This document shows, piece by piece, positions 6,817 to 15,188 of a DNA stretch of 64,000 nucleotides. The stretch comes from Streptomonospora litoralis (lineage in GTDB: Bacteria; Actinomycetota; Actinomycetes; Streptosporangiales; Streptosporangiaceae): the NCBI RefSeq assembly GCF_004323735.1, contig NZ_CP036455.1, positions 615,101 to 679,100 of the forward strand, in the 5' to 3' direction. Position 1 is the stretch's first letter. Each line of letters begins with the position of its first letter. Both the position numbers and the translations under genes were made by a program. The notes under the pieces were generated by a model. It searched no databases. It was not told the DNA's origin and saw only the letters and a program-made list of their open reading frames with translations.

Positions 6817-9135
6817 CTACCGGGTGATCAGGCGCGGGGGCGCGAAGACGCGCACCGGGGGCGGCTCGCCCTCGTAGCGCTCCACCTCGACGAGCACGTG
6901 CTGCCCGGTGGTGCCCTGGCTCAGTGCCGAGGAGCCGATGTCCGGCGTGAGCGCGTTGGGGTTTCCGTGGACGCAGGTCACCTCGCCCGACGACGGGTCG
7001 TACCAGGCGCCGGTGGACAGCTGGACGACGTCGGCCCGCACCTGTGTGCTGGTCTCCACGCCCGCCAGCAGGCTGCCGCGGTCGTTGCGCACGCGCACCA
7101 CCTCGCCGTCGTCGATGCCGCGCGCAGCGGCGTCGCCCGGATGCATGCGCAACCGCGCCCGGTCGGCGATCTCCAGCGAGCGGCTGTAGGAGCCCATGTC
7201 CTGCTGGCTGTGCAGCCGGCCGCGCGGCTGGTTCGCGATCAGCAGCAGCGGCCACCGGCGGGCCCGTTCGGTGCCGATCCGCTCGGGCGCGGGCAGCCAC
7301 ACCGGGTGGCCGGGGCAGTCGTCGTAGCCGAAGGAGGCCACGGTCTCGGAGTACAGCTCGATGCGGCCGCTGGGGGTGCCCAGCGGGTGGGCGTCGGGAT
7401 CGGCGCGGAAGCCGCCGAAGAGGGTGGTGTCCTCGACGCGGTCGGGGATGTCGACCCCTCCGGCGGCCCAGAAGGCGTCGAAATCGGGGATCGGGCCGGT
7501 ATAGCGGGCGCGCCAGTCCTCGTAGATGCGGCGCAGCCACCCCTGGGACGTGCGGCCTTCGGTGAACGCCCCGCGCACGCCGAGCCGTTCGGCGAGGTCG
7601 GCGTAGACGTCGTACTCGTCGCGGGCCAGGCCGTGCGGTGGGACCGCGCGAGGCATGGTGCGCACCCGCAGGTCGCCCTGGCTTGCCGCGATGTCGTCGC
7701 GCTCCAGCGCGGTGGTGGAAGGCAGCACTATGTCGGCGTGGCGGGCGGTGGCGGTCCAGTGGGTCTCCACCACCAGCACGGTGTCGGGCCGGCCGAAGGC
7801 GCGGGTCAGTCGCGCGAGGTCCTGGTGGTGGTGGAACGGGTTGCCGCCGGACCAGGCCACCAGCCGGATATCGGGGTAGGTCGGGCGCCGCCCGTCGAAG
7901 TCGAAGGGCTCACCCGGGTGCAGGAGCATGTCGGCCACCCGGGCGACCGGTATGGCGGAGTCGACGGGGTTGGCGCCCTGCAGGAAGCGCGGCAGCCCCG
8001 AGGGGGTCGACCCGCCCGCGTAGTTGCCGGTGGATCCGTACCCGGTGGCGAACCCGCCGCCGGGCAGGCCGATCTGGCCCAGGCAGGCGGCCAGGGCGAC
8101 GCCTCCCCACAGCGGCTGCTCGCCGAACCGGGTTCGCTGCACCGACCAGCCCACGTTGACCAGCGTGCGCCCGGCGGCCATGCGCCGGGCCAGGTCGCGC
8201 AGGGCCCCGGCGGGCAGTCGGCACAGGTCCTCGGCCCATTCGGGCGTCTTCGCGACGCCGTCCCGCTCGCCCATGACGTAGCGGCGCAGGATGTCGGCAC
8301 CGACGGTGTAGCGGTCGAGGAAGCCGAAGTCGGCGAGCCCTTCGTCGAACAGCGTGTGCATGAGTGCGAGCTGGACGGCGGTGTCGGTGCCGGGGTCGGC
8401 GGCCAGCCATTCGGCGCCCATCTCCTCGATGGTGTCGTCGCGCAGCGGACTGACTGACACGGTGCGCACGCCCTTCTCCGCCGCTGTGCGCATACCCGCG
8501 GCTGCGGTCTGCCGCGTCCGCCCGCCCGAGGCGTTCCAGGTGTTGGACAGCCGCAGGCCGCCGAAGGTCACCACCAGCTCGGTGTGCCGGGCGACGGCCT
8601 CCCAGGTGGGCGCCCGTTCGAGCAGGTCGGCCAGGCCGCCCATGCCGACCACGTGCGGCATCAGCACCTCGACGCATGCGTGGCTGTAGGTGTTGCGGGA
8701 GCGGGTGTAGCCGCCGACGGTGTTGAGGAACCGGTGGATCTGGCTCTGGGAGTGGTGGAAGCGGCCGGCGCTGGCCCACCCGTAGGACCCGCCGTAGATC
8801 GCGGCGTTGCCGTGTTCGCGGCGGACGCGGTCGAGCTCCGCGGCGAGCAGGTCGAGCGCCGTGTCCCAGTCGACCTCCACGTACTCGTCGCCCGGCGTAC
8901 CGCGCACGGGGTCGGGTCCGGGACCGCCGTCCAGCCAGCGCCGCCGTACGGCCGGCGCGGCGACGCGCGTCTCGTGGTGCTGGGCGCCGGGGGTGTTGCG
9001 GCTGATGGGCGGCGGGTCTTCGTCGTCGGCGCCGGGGCGCACGCCGACGACGCGGCCGCCGGCGACGAGCACGTCGTAGGTGCCCCAGTGCGAGCTGGTG
9101 GGGTGGCTGGTCGTCTGCTCGTCCTGCCGGTCCAT
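6817..9135 (-). CDS. Molybdopterin-dependent oxidoreductase, DMSO/biotin-sulfoxide reductase type
   Basis: 772 residues; ATG 9135 with GGGAGAG upstream. It begins directly with the molybdopterin-guanine-dinucleotide fold and lacks the N-terminal cysteine motif for a 4Fe-4S cluster. YGGSYGWASAGRFHHSQSQ and RNTYSHACVEVLMPHVVG are characteristic of the BisC/TorZ/DMSO reductase group. The serine at ~147 is the expected Mo ligand. The C-terminal dinucleotide-binding domain contains LIANQPRGRLHSQQDMGSYS. No twin-arginine signal is seen, so it is probably a cytoplasmic sulfoxide or N-oxide reductase of BisC type. The substrate cannot be read from sequence. It is divergent from the CoA-lyase gene at 9368. 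Confidence 0.88.
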   Translation of the reverse strand: MDRQDEQTTSHPTSSHWGTYDVLVAGGRVVGVRPGADDEDPPPISRNTPGAQHHETRVAAPAVRRRWLDGGPGPDPVRGTPGDEYVEVDWDTALDLLAAELDRVRREHGNAAIYGGSYGWASAGRFHHSQSQIHRFLNTVGGYTRSRNTYSHACVEVLMPHVVGMGGLADLLERAPTWEAVARHTELVVTFGGLRLSNTWNASGGRTRQTAAAGMRTAAEKGVRTVSVSPLRDDTIEEMGAEWLAADPGTDTAVQLALMHTLFDEGLADFGFLDRYTVGADILRRYVMGERDGVAKTPEWAEDLCRLPAGALRDLARRMAAGRTLVNVGWSVQRTRFGEQPLWGGVALAACLGQIGLPGGGFATGYGSTGNYAGGSTPSGLPRFLQGANPVDSAIPVARVADMLLHPGEPFDFDGRRPTYPDIRLVAWSGGNPFHHHQDLARLTRAFGRPDTVLVVETHWTATARHADIVLPSTTALERDDIAASQGDLRVRTMPRAVPPHGLARDEYDVYADLAERLGVRGAFTEGRTSQGWLRRIYEDWRARYTGPIPDFDAFWAAGGVDIPDRVEDTTLFGGFRADPDAHPLGTPSGRIELYSETVASFGYDDCPGHPVWLPAPERIGTERARRWPLLLIANQPRGRLHSQQDMGSYSRSLEIADRARLRMHPGDAAARGIDDGEVVRVRNDRGSLLAGVETSTQVRADVVQLSTGAWYDPSSGEVTCVHGNPNALTPDIGSSALSQGTTGQHVLVEVERYEGEPPPVRVFAPPRLITR

Positions 9136-9367
9136 CGCGTTCTCTCCCGTCGGGGGCCGCTGCGTCCGGGCCGGGTGCGGCCCCCCGAATCGCTTTCTTC
9201 TTCGCAGACTATGCAGGCTCTTGCGGAACCGCGCCGGGACCGCACAGCACCGTGCCATGAGAATGCGCACGTGGGTGGACTCGCAGGGCACCTGCGAGGA
9301 TGTCCGGCGGCGCCGGGCCGCGTTGGCGGAGGCGCCGCAGGAGCCCGTCGAGGCAAGGGAGGCTGTC

Positions 9368-10327
9368 ATGAGTGCGGTGGCATCGCGGTCGCGCCGCTCG
9401 GTACTGGCGGTACCGGCGTCCAACCCCCGGTTCGTCGAGAAGGCGCGCGGCCTGGAGGTCGATGCCTTCTTCCTCGATCTGGAGGACGCGGTGGCCCCGG
9501 GGGAGAAGGCCGCGGCACGCGCCGGCGCCGTCGACGCGCTCAACGCGGGCGGGTGGGGCGCGAAGGTGCGCACGGTGCGGGTGAACGACCTGCAGACGCC
9601 GTGGACCTACCGCGACGTCATCGAGGTGGTCGAGGGCGCCGGGGCCGAACTGGACTGCCTGGTGCTGCCCAAGGTGACCGGACCGGACCACGTTCGGTGG
9701 CTGGACACCCTGCTCACCCAGATCGAGGCGGCCAACGGGCTCGCCCCGGGCCGGATCGGCATCGAGGCCCAGATCGAGGACGCCGGCGGACTGGCCCGGG
9801 TGGACGAGATCGCTGCGGCGTCACCGCGGCTGGAGACCCTGGTCTACGGTCCCGCCGACTTCATGGCCTCGCTGAACATGCGGACGCTGGTGGTCGGCGA
9901 GCAGCCGCCCGGCTACGACGTGGGCGATGCCTACCACTACGTCTACATGCGCATCCTGGTGGCCGCGCGCGCCAACGGCCTGCAGGCGATCGACGGCCCC
10001 TACCTGCAGGTCCGCGATGTCGAGGCGTTCCGCCGCTCCGCCGGGCGCACGGCCGCGCTCGGCTTCGACGGCAAGTGGGTGCTGCACCCGCTGCAGGTGG
10101 ATGCCGCCAACGAGGTCTATGCGCCCAGCCAGGAGGACTACGACCACGCCGAGCGGATCCTGGACGCCTACGAGCACGCCACGACGGTGGAGCGGCGCGG
10201 TGCCGTGATGCTCGGCGAGGAGATGCTCGACGAGGCGTCGCGCAAGATGGCGCTGGTGGTGGCGGGCAAGGGCCGCGCCGCCGGCATGCGCCGCGCTCCC
10301 GAAGGACCCGAGGGCGGCGGGACCTGA
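9368..10327 (+). CDS. HpcH/HpaI-family CoA-ester lyase (CitE/malyl-CoA lyase-like)
   Basis: 319 residues; ATG 9368 follows AAGGGAGG. It is a TIM-barrel aldolase of the CitE group, which cleaves or condenses acyl-CoA esters such as citramalyl-, malyl- or methylmalyl-CoA. Visible signatures are LAVPASNPRFVEKA (CoA/Arg loop), DAFFLDLEDAVAP (metal region), the metal-binding glutamate in IEAQIEDAGGL, and VYGPADFMASLNM. The C-terminal GFDGKWVLHPLQVDAANEVY is typical of actinobacterial homologues. It is a stand-alone gene, not part of a citrate lyase cluster, so the exact substrate is open. A hairpin follows at 10333. Confidence 0.9.
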   Translation: MSAVASRSRRSVLAVPASNPRFVEKARGLEVDAFFLDLEDAVAPGEKAAARAGAVDALNAGGWGAKVRTVRVNDLQTPWTYRDVIEVVEGAGAELDCLVLPKVTGPDHVRWLDTLLTQIEAANGLAPGRIGIEAQIEDAGGLARVDEIAAASPRLETLVYGPADFMASLNMRTLVVGEQPPGYDVGDAYHYVYMRILVAARANGLQAIDGPYLQVRDVEAFRRSAGRTAALGFDGKWVLHPLQVDAANEVYAPSQEDYDHAERILDAYEHATTVERRGAVMLGEEMLDEASRKMALVVAGKGRAAGMRRAPEGPEGGGT

Positions 10328-10332
10328 TACCG

Positions 10333-10367
10333 CCGCCGGAGCGCGCACCCGCGGCCCGCTCCGGCGG
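10333..10367 (+). terminator. Hairpin after the CoA-lyase gene
   Basis: CCGCCGGAGC (10333-10342) pairs perfectly with GCTCCGGCGG (10358-10367), 5 bp after the stop codon. There is no T-tract, as is common in high-GC actinobacteria. Confidence 0.5.
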
Positions 10368-10438
10368 CCGCCTGCGGCGCCGCACGGGCGGAGAGGCGTC
10401 CCGGCCCCTTTCGTGTCGGCGATCACCGCGGTAGATTG

Positions 10439-10453
10439 TTTGCCTGAGTCAAA
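10439..10453. promoter_or_regulatory. Palindromic operator candidate for the MarR-GNAT regulator
   Basis: TTTGCCTGAGTCAAA is a 15-bp dyad: every pair except one matches around the central G. It lies 60 bp upstream of the MarR-GNAT start in a region short of AT elsewhere. Autoregulation by the adjacent MarR domain is the natural inference. Confidence 0.55.
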
Positions 10454-10512
10454 TGAACCCGCTCCGGCGCTGACCGGGGGGTCAACCGGGGCGGGCACCC
10501 GTGTGGGAGGCC

Positions 10513-11544
10513 ATGAGCACGCCCGAACCCGAAGCCGCCGGCGTCCCGAACGAGGACGTCGCCGCGATCCGCGCGTTCAACCGCTTCTTCACCCGCCGCG
10601 TCGGAGTACTCAAGCCCGGCCTGTTCGACTCCCCGTGGTCGCTGACCGAGGCCCGCATCATGTACGAACTGCGGCACCGCGCCCGCGCCGAGGCCCTGGA
10701 TCTGCGCCGCGAGCTCGACATGGACGCCGGGCAGCTCAGCCGCGTGCTGACCCGGCTGCAGCGCAACGGCCTGGTTTCGCGTTCGCCCTCGCCCGAGGAC
10801 GGCCGCAGGCAGGTCGTGGAGCTGACCGACGCGGGGCTGCGCGCGGCGAAGACGCTGGACGAACGCGCCCGGGAGCAGGTCGTCGGCCTGGTGTCGCACC
10901 TGTCCACCGACGACCGGCGCCGGCTGATCGACGCGATGGCCACAGTGCGCCGCCTCTTCGACGCGCCCGGCACCCCCGACGCCGCCCCCGGTGCCGGGGA
11001 CGGCGGAGAGAGCAGGGACGGCGAGCGTGCCCGACCGGCGCCGCCGCCCTCTGCTGCGCACCCCGCCGGGGCGTCGCTGCGCGCGCCGCGACCCGGCGAC
11101 CTGGGCTGGATCGTGGCCCGCCACGGCGAACTCTACGCTCACGAGTACGGCTGGGACTCCTCCTTCGAAGCGTGGGTGGCGCGCCTCGTCGCCGAGCACG
11201 GCCGGTTCGGCGACACCGCCGCGCAGCACCTGTGGATCGCCGAGGCGGACGGCGAACGCGCCGGGTGCATCTCCTGCGTCCGCGAGGACGAACGGACCGC
11301 GCGGCTGCGGCTGTTCCTGGTGGAGCCCGGCGCGCGGGGCCGCGGCGTCGGCTCGCTGCTGGTGCGGCGCTGCGTGGAGTTCGCGCGCGCAGCGGACTAC
11401 CGGCGCATGGTGCTGTCCACCTACTCGGTGCTGGCGGCCGCCCGGCGCATCTACGAGGGTGCCGGTTTCCGCCTGGCCGAGGAGCACGTGGAGCACGTCT
11501 TCGGGCGGAACCTCGCGGCCCAGGTGTGGGAGCGCGAGCTGTGA
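10513..11544 (+). CDS. MarR-family regulator fused to GNAT acetyltransferase
   Basis: 343 residues; ATG 10513 has GGGAGG 5 nt upstream. Residues ~15-150 are a MarR winged helix (FNRFFTRRVGVL, LDMDAGQLSRVLTRLQRNGLVSR, EDGRRQVVELTDAG). After a Pro/Ala linker comes a GNAT domain (~185-343) with the acetyl-CoA loop VEPGARGRGVGSLLVRRCVE and the C-terminal YRRMVLSTYSVLAAARRIYE motif. Such fusions are common in Actinobacteria; the acetylated substrate is unknown. A palindrome at 10439 is a likely operator. The fusion suggests the regulator may sense acetyl-CoA or an acetylatable metabolite. Confidence 0.9.
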   Translation: MSTPEPEAAGVPNEDVAAIRAFNRFFTRRVGVLKPGLFDSPWSLTEARIMYELRHRARAEALDLRRELDMDAGQLSRVLTRLQRNGLVSRSPSPEDGRRQVVELTDAGLRAAKTLDERAREQVVGLVSHLSTDDRRRLIDAMATVRRLFDAPGTPDAAPGAGDGGESRDGERARPAPPPSAAHPAGASLRAPRPGDLGWIVARHGELYAHEYGWDSSFEAWVARLVAEHGRFGDTAAQHLWIAEADGERAGCISCVREDERTARLRLFLVEPGARGRGVGSLLVRRCVEFARAADYRRMVLSTYSVLAAARRIYEGAGFRLAEEHVEHVFGRNLAAQVWEREL

Positions 11545-11661
11545 CCGAGAGGCGACCGCCGCGCCGCACGGAACGGACGGCCGGCGGTCTGCGTCCAATC
11601 AAACCGATGACGTTCCGCACGGCGGCCCGACGCCGCCGGCGGGTGAAGGAGGCGTTGCACC

Positions 11662-11835
11662 GTGAAGTGGACATCCGCCGTCTCCGGGCTCGCGCTGGGC
11701 CTGGGGACCGGCGTCGCGTTCGGAGTGGCGCTGGACAACCTGGCCGTGGGTATCGCCCTGGGCATCGGAGTGGGCATCGCCTTCGGAGCCGCGTTCCAGA
11801 AGAAGGGCGGCGGCGATGGCGGCGATGGCGGCTGA
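11662..11835 (+). CDS. Small glycine-zipper membrane protein
   Basis: 57 residues, not flagged by ordinary length cut-offs. GTG 11662 has a strong GAAGGAGG 9 nt upstream. After a short basic start (MKWTS) nearly the whole chain is two hydrophobic Gly/Ala stretches (LALGLGTGVAFGVAL, IALGIGVGIAFGAAF) with GxxxG-like spacing. It ends in a charged KKGGGDGGDGG tail. It looks like a small helical-hairpin membrane protein that could oligomerise. It overlaps the start of the next membrane gene by 20 nt, suggesting co-translation. Function unknown. Confidence 0.6.
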   Translation: MKWTSAVSGLALGLGTGVAFGVALDNLAVGIALGIGVGIAFGAAFQKKGGGDGGDGG

Positions 11836-12409
11836 ACGGTCGGCCGCGATGCACCCGCGCTTCGCGGGCCTGCTGATCGGCTCGTCCTTCGGGGCGGTGT
11901 TCGTCTGCGTCAACGTCCAGCCCCCGTTACCCGCCGCCGCTTCCGCCACCCTGCGCGTCGCGGCGGTGGCCGCCTTCCTGACTGTGGTCGCGCTCGGGTT
12001 CGCCGCGGCCCGCCGCGGCGCGTTCGGCGAAAGCGGCGCCGACGACGCATCGGCCGGACGCCCACCGATGTTCGGCCGCGGCTTTCTGCTCGTCGTCGCC
12101 GCCGAGGCGGTGGTGCTGTTCGGCGGCTTCCCCGTGCTGCGCGAGCTGGGCGCACCCGCCGAGGCCAACCTCGCCTGGATCGCGCTTGTCGTGGGCGTGC
12201 ACTTCATAGCGCTGGCGGCGGTGTGGCGGGCGCCGAGCGTCGCCGTACCCGGCGCGGCGTTGGCGCTGCTCAGCGCAGCGGGCTTCGCGCTGGCCGCCGC
12301 GGCGCTGGCGCCCCTGGTGCCCCTTGTCAGCGGCGTCGGCTCGGGCGCCGTCCTCCTCGGGGCCGGGATCGCCGCGACGGGCCGCGCCTTTCTCGCTTCG
12401 CGCGTCTGA
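11816..12409 (+). CDS. Multi-pass membrane protein of unknown function
   Basis: Up to 197 residues if ATG 11816 is used; ATG 11825 or 11849 are alternatives and none has a strong ribosome binding site. About five or six hydrophobic segments are visible (e.g. FAGLLIGSSFGAVFVCVNV, LRVAAVAAFLTVVALGFAA, FLLVVAAEAVVLFGGF, WIALVVGVHFIALAAVW, ALALLSAAGFALAAAALAPLV). I recognise no family motif. It overlaps and follows the glycine-zipper gene, so the two are probably expressed together. Confidence 0.65.
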   Translation: MAAMAAERSAAMHPRFAGLLIGSSFGAVFVCVNVQPPLPAAASATLRVAAVAAFLTVVALGFAAARRGAFGESGADDASAGRPPMFGRGFLLVVAAEAVVLFGGFPVLRELGAPAEANLAWIALVVGVHFIALAAVWRAPSVAVPGAALALLSAAGFALAAAALAPLVPLVSGVGSGAVLLGAGIAATGRAFLASRV

Positions 12410-12565
12410 CCCGGCGCCCGGCCCGCCGCGGCCCGGCGCAGCGGCCCGCCCGAACCGCACCGCGACGGTTCTCACCACCCGGTACAGCGCTCGGCCACAT
12501 CCGCACCGAGGACCTTCCCCGCACCGAGTGTTCCTCTTACCGGCGGCTAACCCGGATGGTCCACC

Positions 12566-13279
12566 ATGGTTGCCATGACCCGAGCCGGCAGTGTCCTGAT
12601 CGCCGACGACGACCGCGCCATCCGCGATTCGCTGGAGCGGGCCCTGCGCTTGGAGGGCTACCGGGTGCGCACCGCGGCCGACGGCGTCGAGGCGCTGGCC
12701 GAGGTGCACGGGGAGCCGGTCGACCTGCTGGTCCTGGACGTGATGATGCCCGGTGTCGACGGCCTGGGCGTGTGCCGCGTGCTGCGCAAGGAGGGCGACC
12801 GCACGCCCATCCTGATGCTGACCGCACGGGTGGAGACCTCCGACCGCGTGGCCGGACTCGACGCCGGCGCCGACGACTACCTGCCCAAACCCTTCGAGCT
12901 GGAGGAGTTGCTGGCGCGGCTGCGCGCGCTGCTGCGCCGGGCGAGCCCCGCCGCCGAAGAGGGCGCCGTCGAGCCGCTGCAGGTCGGGGACCTGCGGATG
13001 GACCCTGGCTCGCGCCGGGTGTGGCGGGGCGGCCAAGAGGTCGAACTGTCCAAGACCGAGTTCGACCTGCTCGAACTGCTGGTGCGCAACGCCGGCATCG
13101 TGCTGGACCACCCGACGATCTACGACCGCATCTGGGGTTACGACTTCGGGCCGGAGTCCAAGAACCTCGCCGTCTACATCAGCTACCTGCGCCGCAAGCT
13201 GGAACCGGAGGGCGCGTCGACGCTGATCCACACCGTGCGGGGCGTGGGCTACACCGTGCGTCCCCAGGAGACGGGGTGA
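12566..13279 (+). CDS. OmpR-family response regulator, MprA-like
   Basis: 237 residues from ATG 12566 (ATG 12575 also possible; no clear ribosome binding site). Receiver domain: acidic pair IADDD, phosphoacceptor Asp ~57 in LLVLDVMMPG, Thr in MLTAR, Lys in YLPKPF. The C-terminal winged helix (~140-232) has LSKTEFDLLELLVRNAG and the wing HTVRGVGYTVR. Only 4 nt separate it from the histidine kinase downstream, so they form one operon. Closest in style to MprA/PrrA regulators, which act on envelope stress in mycobacteria; the targets here are unknown. Confidence 0.93.
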   Translation: MVAMTRAGSVLIADDDRAIRDSLERALRLEGYRVRTAADGVEALAEVHGEPVDLLVLDVMMPGVDGLGVCRVLRKEGDRTPILMLTARVETSDRVAGLDAGADDYLPKPFELEELLARLRALLRRASPAAEEGAVEPLQVGDLRMDPGSRRVWRGGQEVELSKTEFDLLELLVRNAGIVLDHPTIYDRIWGYDFGPESKNLAVYISYLRRKLEPEGASTLIHTVRGVGYTVRPQETG

Positions 13280-13283
13280 GCCG

Positions 13284-14717
13284 GTGACACGCAGCGCTCT
13301 CGCGAACCGGGTGCGGCGGATCCGGCCGATGCGCGACTGGCGACTGGGCACCCGCTTCGCCGTGTCGTTCGCGCTGGTGGCCGCCTTGGTGATCGCCCTG
13401 GTGGGTTCGCTGGCCTACAACACTGCGGCGTTTCTGATCCGCACCGATGCGCAGAACGAGTTCGAAACCACCGTACAGAGCCTCTCGCGGGACCTGCGCG
13501 GCCCGGCCGCGGACCCGTTCGACGGCGACGGCGCACCCGCGGTGCTGCACTCGCAGTCCTTCACGTTCCAGATCCTCAGTCCCGACGGCGGGCTGCACGT
13601 GCAGGTGCGCAGCGGCGAGAAGGTGCAGTTCCTGCCCGTGACCCAGAGAGACCGCGAGATCGCCTCAGCCGAGGAGCCGGGGGTCGTGCACACCCGTGAG
13701 GACAGCGCCGGCGGTGAGGACTACCGCATCGCGTCGGTGTCCCTGGGAAGCGGCAACGGCGCCATCCAGATCGGCCAGCGGCTCTCCCCCACCGAGCGGA
13801 TGCTGGACCGGCTCGCGAGCCAGATGCTCGGCGTCGGCGTAGCGGTGCTCTTCGGCGCGGGTGTGGCCGGGTGGCTGGTCGGCCGGGGGGTGACCGGGCG
13901 CCTGGTGCGGCTGACGGAGGCGGCCGAATACGTCAGCGCAACCGGGCGGCTGGACTACCCGGTGCCGGGCGGCGACACGGCGGGCACCGGGCGGAGCACC
14001 GGCGACGAGGTCGGCCGGCTGGGCAGCGCGTTCAGCGCGATGCTGGCGCGGTTGGCCGGCTCCAAGGAGGAGCAGCGGCGCCTGGTGCAGAACGCGTCGC
14101 ACGAGTTGCGCACGCCGCTGACGAGCCTGCGCACCAACGTGAGCGTGATGCGGCGCTTCGACCAACTTCCGCCGGAGGGCCGCGAGCAGCTCGTCGACGA
14201 CCTTGAGGGCGAGACCCGGGAGCTGACCGACCTGGTGAACGAGCTGGTGGAGCTCGCCACGGAGAGCCGCGAGGACGAGCAGCCGCGCGACGTGGAGCTG
14301 CGCGAGCTGGCCGAGCGCGTCGCGGCCCGCACCCGCCGGCGGACCGGTCGGGAGGTCTCCGTCGACGCCGACGACTCGGTCGTCGAGGGGCTGCCGGGCG
14401 CGCTGGAGCGGGCGCTGTCCAATCCGGTGGAGAATGCCGCGAAGTTCGCCCCCGAGAACGGGGAACCCATCGAGATCGTGGTCCGCGAGGGGCGGGTGGA
14501 GGTCCGCGACCGCGGGCCCGGGTTCGACGAGCAGGAGTTGGCGCACATCTTCGAGCGCTTCTACCGCGCGACCTCGGCGCGGAGCATGCCCGGATCGGGC
14601 CTGGGGCTGTCGATGGTGCAGGACATCGTCACCGGCCACGGCGGTGAGGTACTCGCCTACAATCGTCCCGACGGCGGCGCTGTCGTGGGGTTCCGGCTGC
14701 CTACTCAGCGATCGTAA
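13284..14717 (+). CDS. Membrane sensor histidine kinase, MprB-like
   Basis: 477 residues, GTG start 4 nt after the regulator stop. A first membrane helix (~28-50) is followed by an extracytoplasmic sensor of ~130 residues, a second helix (~180-205) and a HAMP linker. The HisKA box NASHELRTPLTSLRTNV has its phosphorylated His at ~271. The ATPase N-box is NPVENAAKF, where many homologues have NLLDNA. G boxes are DRGPGFDE and GSGLGLSMV. It phosphorylates the preceding regulator. The signal is not known; the extracellular loop size suggests envelope sensing as in MprB. Confidence 0.93.
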   Translation: MTRSALANRVRRIRPMRDWRLGTRFAVSFALVAALVIALVGSLAYNTAAFLIRTDAQNEFETTVQSLSRDLRGPAADPFDGDGAPAVLHSQSFTFQILSPDGGLHVQVRSGEKVQFLPVTQRDREIASAEEPGVVHTREDSAGGEDYRIASVSLGSGNGAIQIGQRLSPTERMLDRLASQMLGVGVAVLFGAGVAGWLVGRGVTGRLVRLTEAAEYVSATGRLDYPVPGGDTAGTGRSTGDEVGRLGSAFSAMLARLAGSKEEQRRLVQNASHELRTPLTSLRTNVSVMRRFDQLPPEGREQLVDDLEGETRELTDLVNELVELATESREDEQPRDVELRELAERVAARTRRRTGREVSVDADDSVVEGLPGALERALSNPVENAAKFAPENGEPIEIVVREGRVEVRDRGPGFDEQELAHIFERFYRATSARSMPGSGLGLSMVQDIVTGHGGEVLAYNRPDGGAVVGFRLPTQRS

Positions 14718-15188
14718 GGGCCGGTCGTATCCGCCGCTCCGCCGCGGCCGCGCGGAGTCGCCACGGGGCACGAGCGCATCGTCCGCGTCGGCGCCTTTGT
14801 CGGTCCTTTATCGGATCTTGATCTTCGGTCTAGAAGAATGCCCAGGCCAGTGAGGTATTCCAGGACGCGCTCGGGAGGCGGTTGCCCGTCCGCGGCGCCG
14901 TCCGGAACACGTGATCCTCGTTCCAGGGGCACGTGGGGGCACCGCGGTTCTCCCCCGGCCGATGGCACCTGTCACACTCGGCTGGGGCGTTCGGGCATGC
15001 CCGGAATAGCGAAGAAAGCGTGCCGCCTCGGCGGAACCCATCCAGGCCCGAGCGGCCGGCTCCACCGGCTGTCCAGAGCGCGCACCAACGTCCACCGACG
15101 CCCGCCCGCAACCGCCGGATCGCCGCACCAGACCGACGTAGGCCGCGCCCGCCACAGCGGGCGAGACGCAAGGAGGGCGCAACCGCAC
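14718..15188. other. Intergenic region upstream of the DMT transporter
   Basis: 471 bp. A relatively AT-rich patch at ~14805-14835 may hold a promoter. A 12-bp perfect palindrome CGGGCATGCCCG lies at 14992-15003. No convincing gene is seen; a long frame in phase with the next gene has no ribosome binding site and Arg/Pro-rich content. Confidence 0.45.

Noticed and set aside
9257-9367. Upstream in-frame start for the CoA-ester lyase
   Set aside because: The extra residues are not typical of the family and ATG 9368 has a much better ribosome site.
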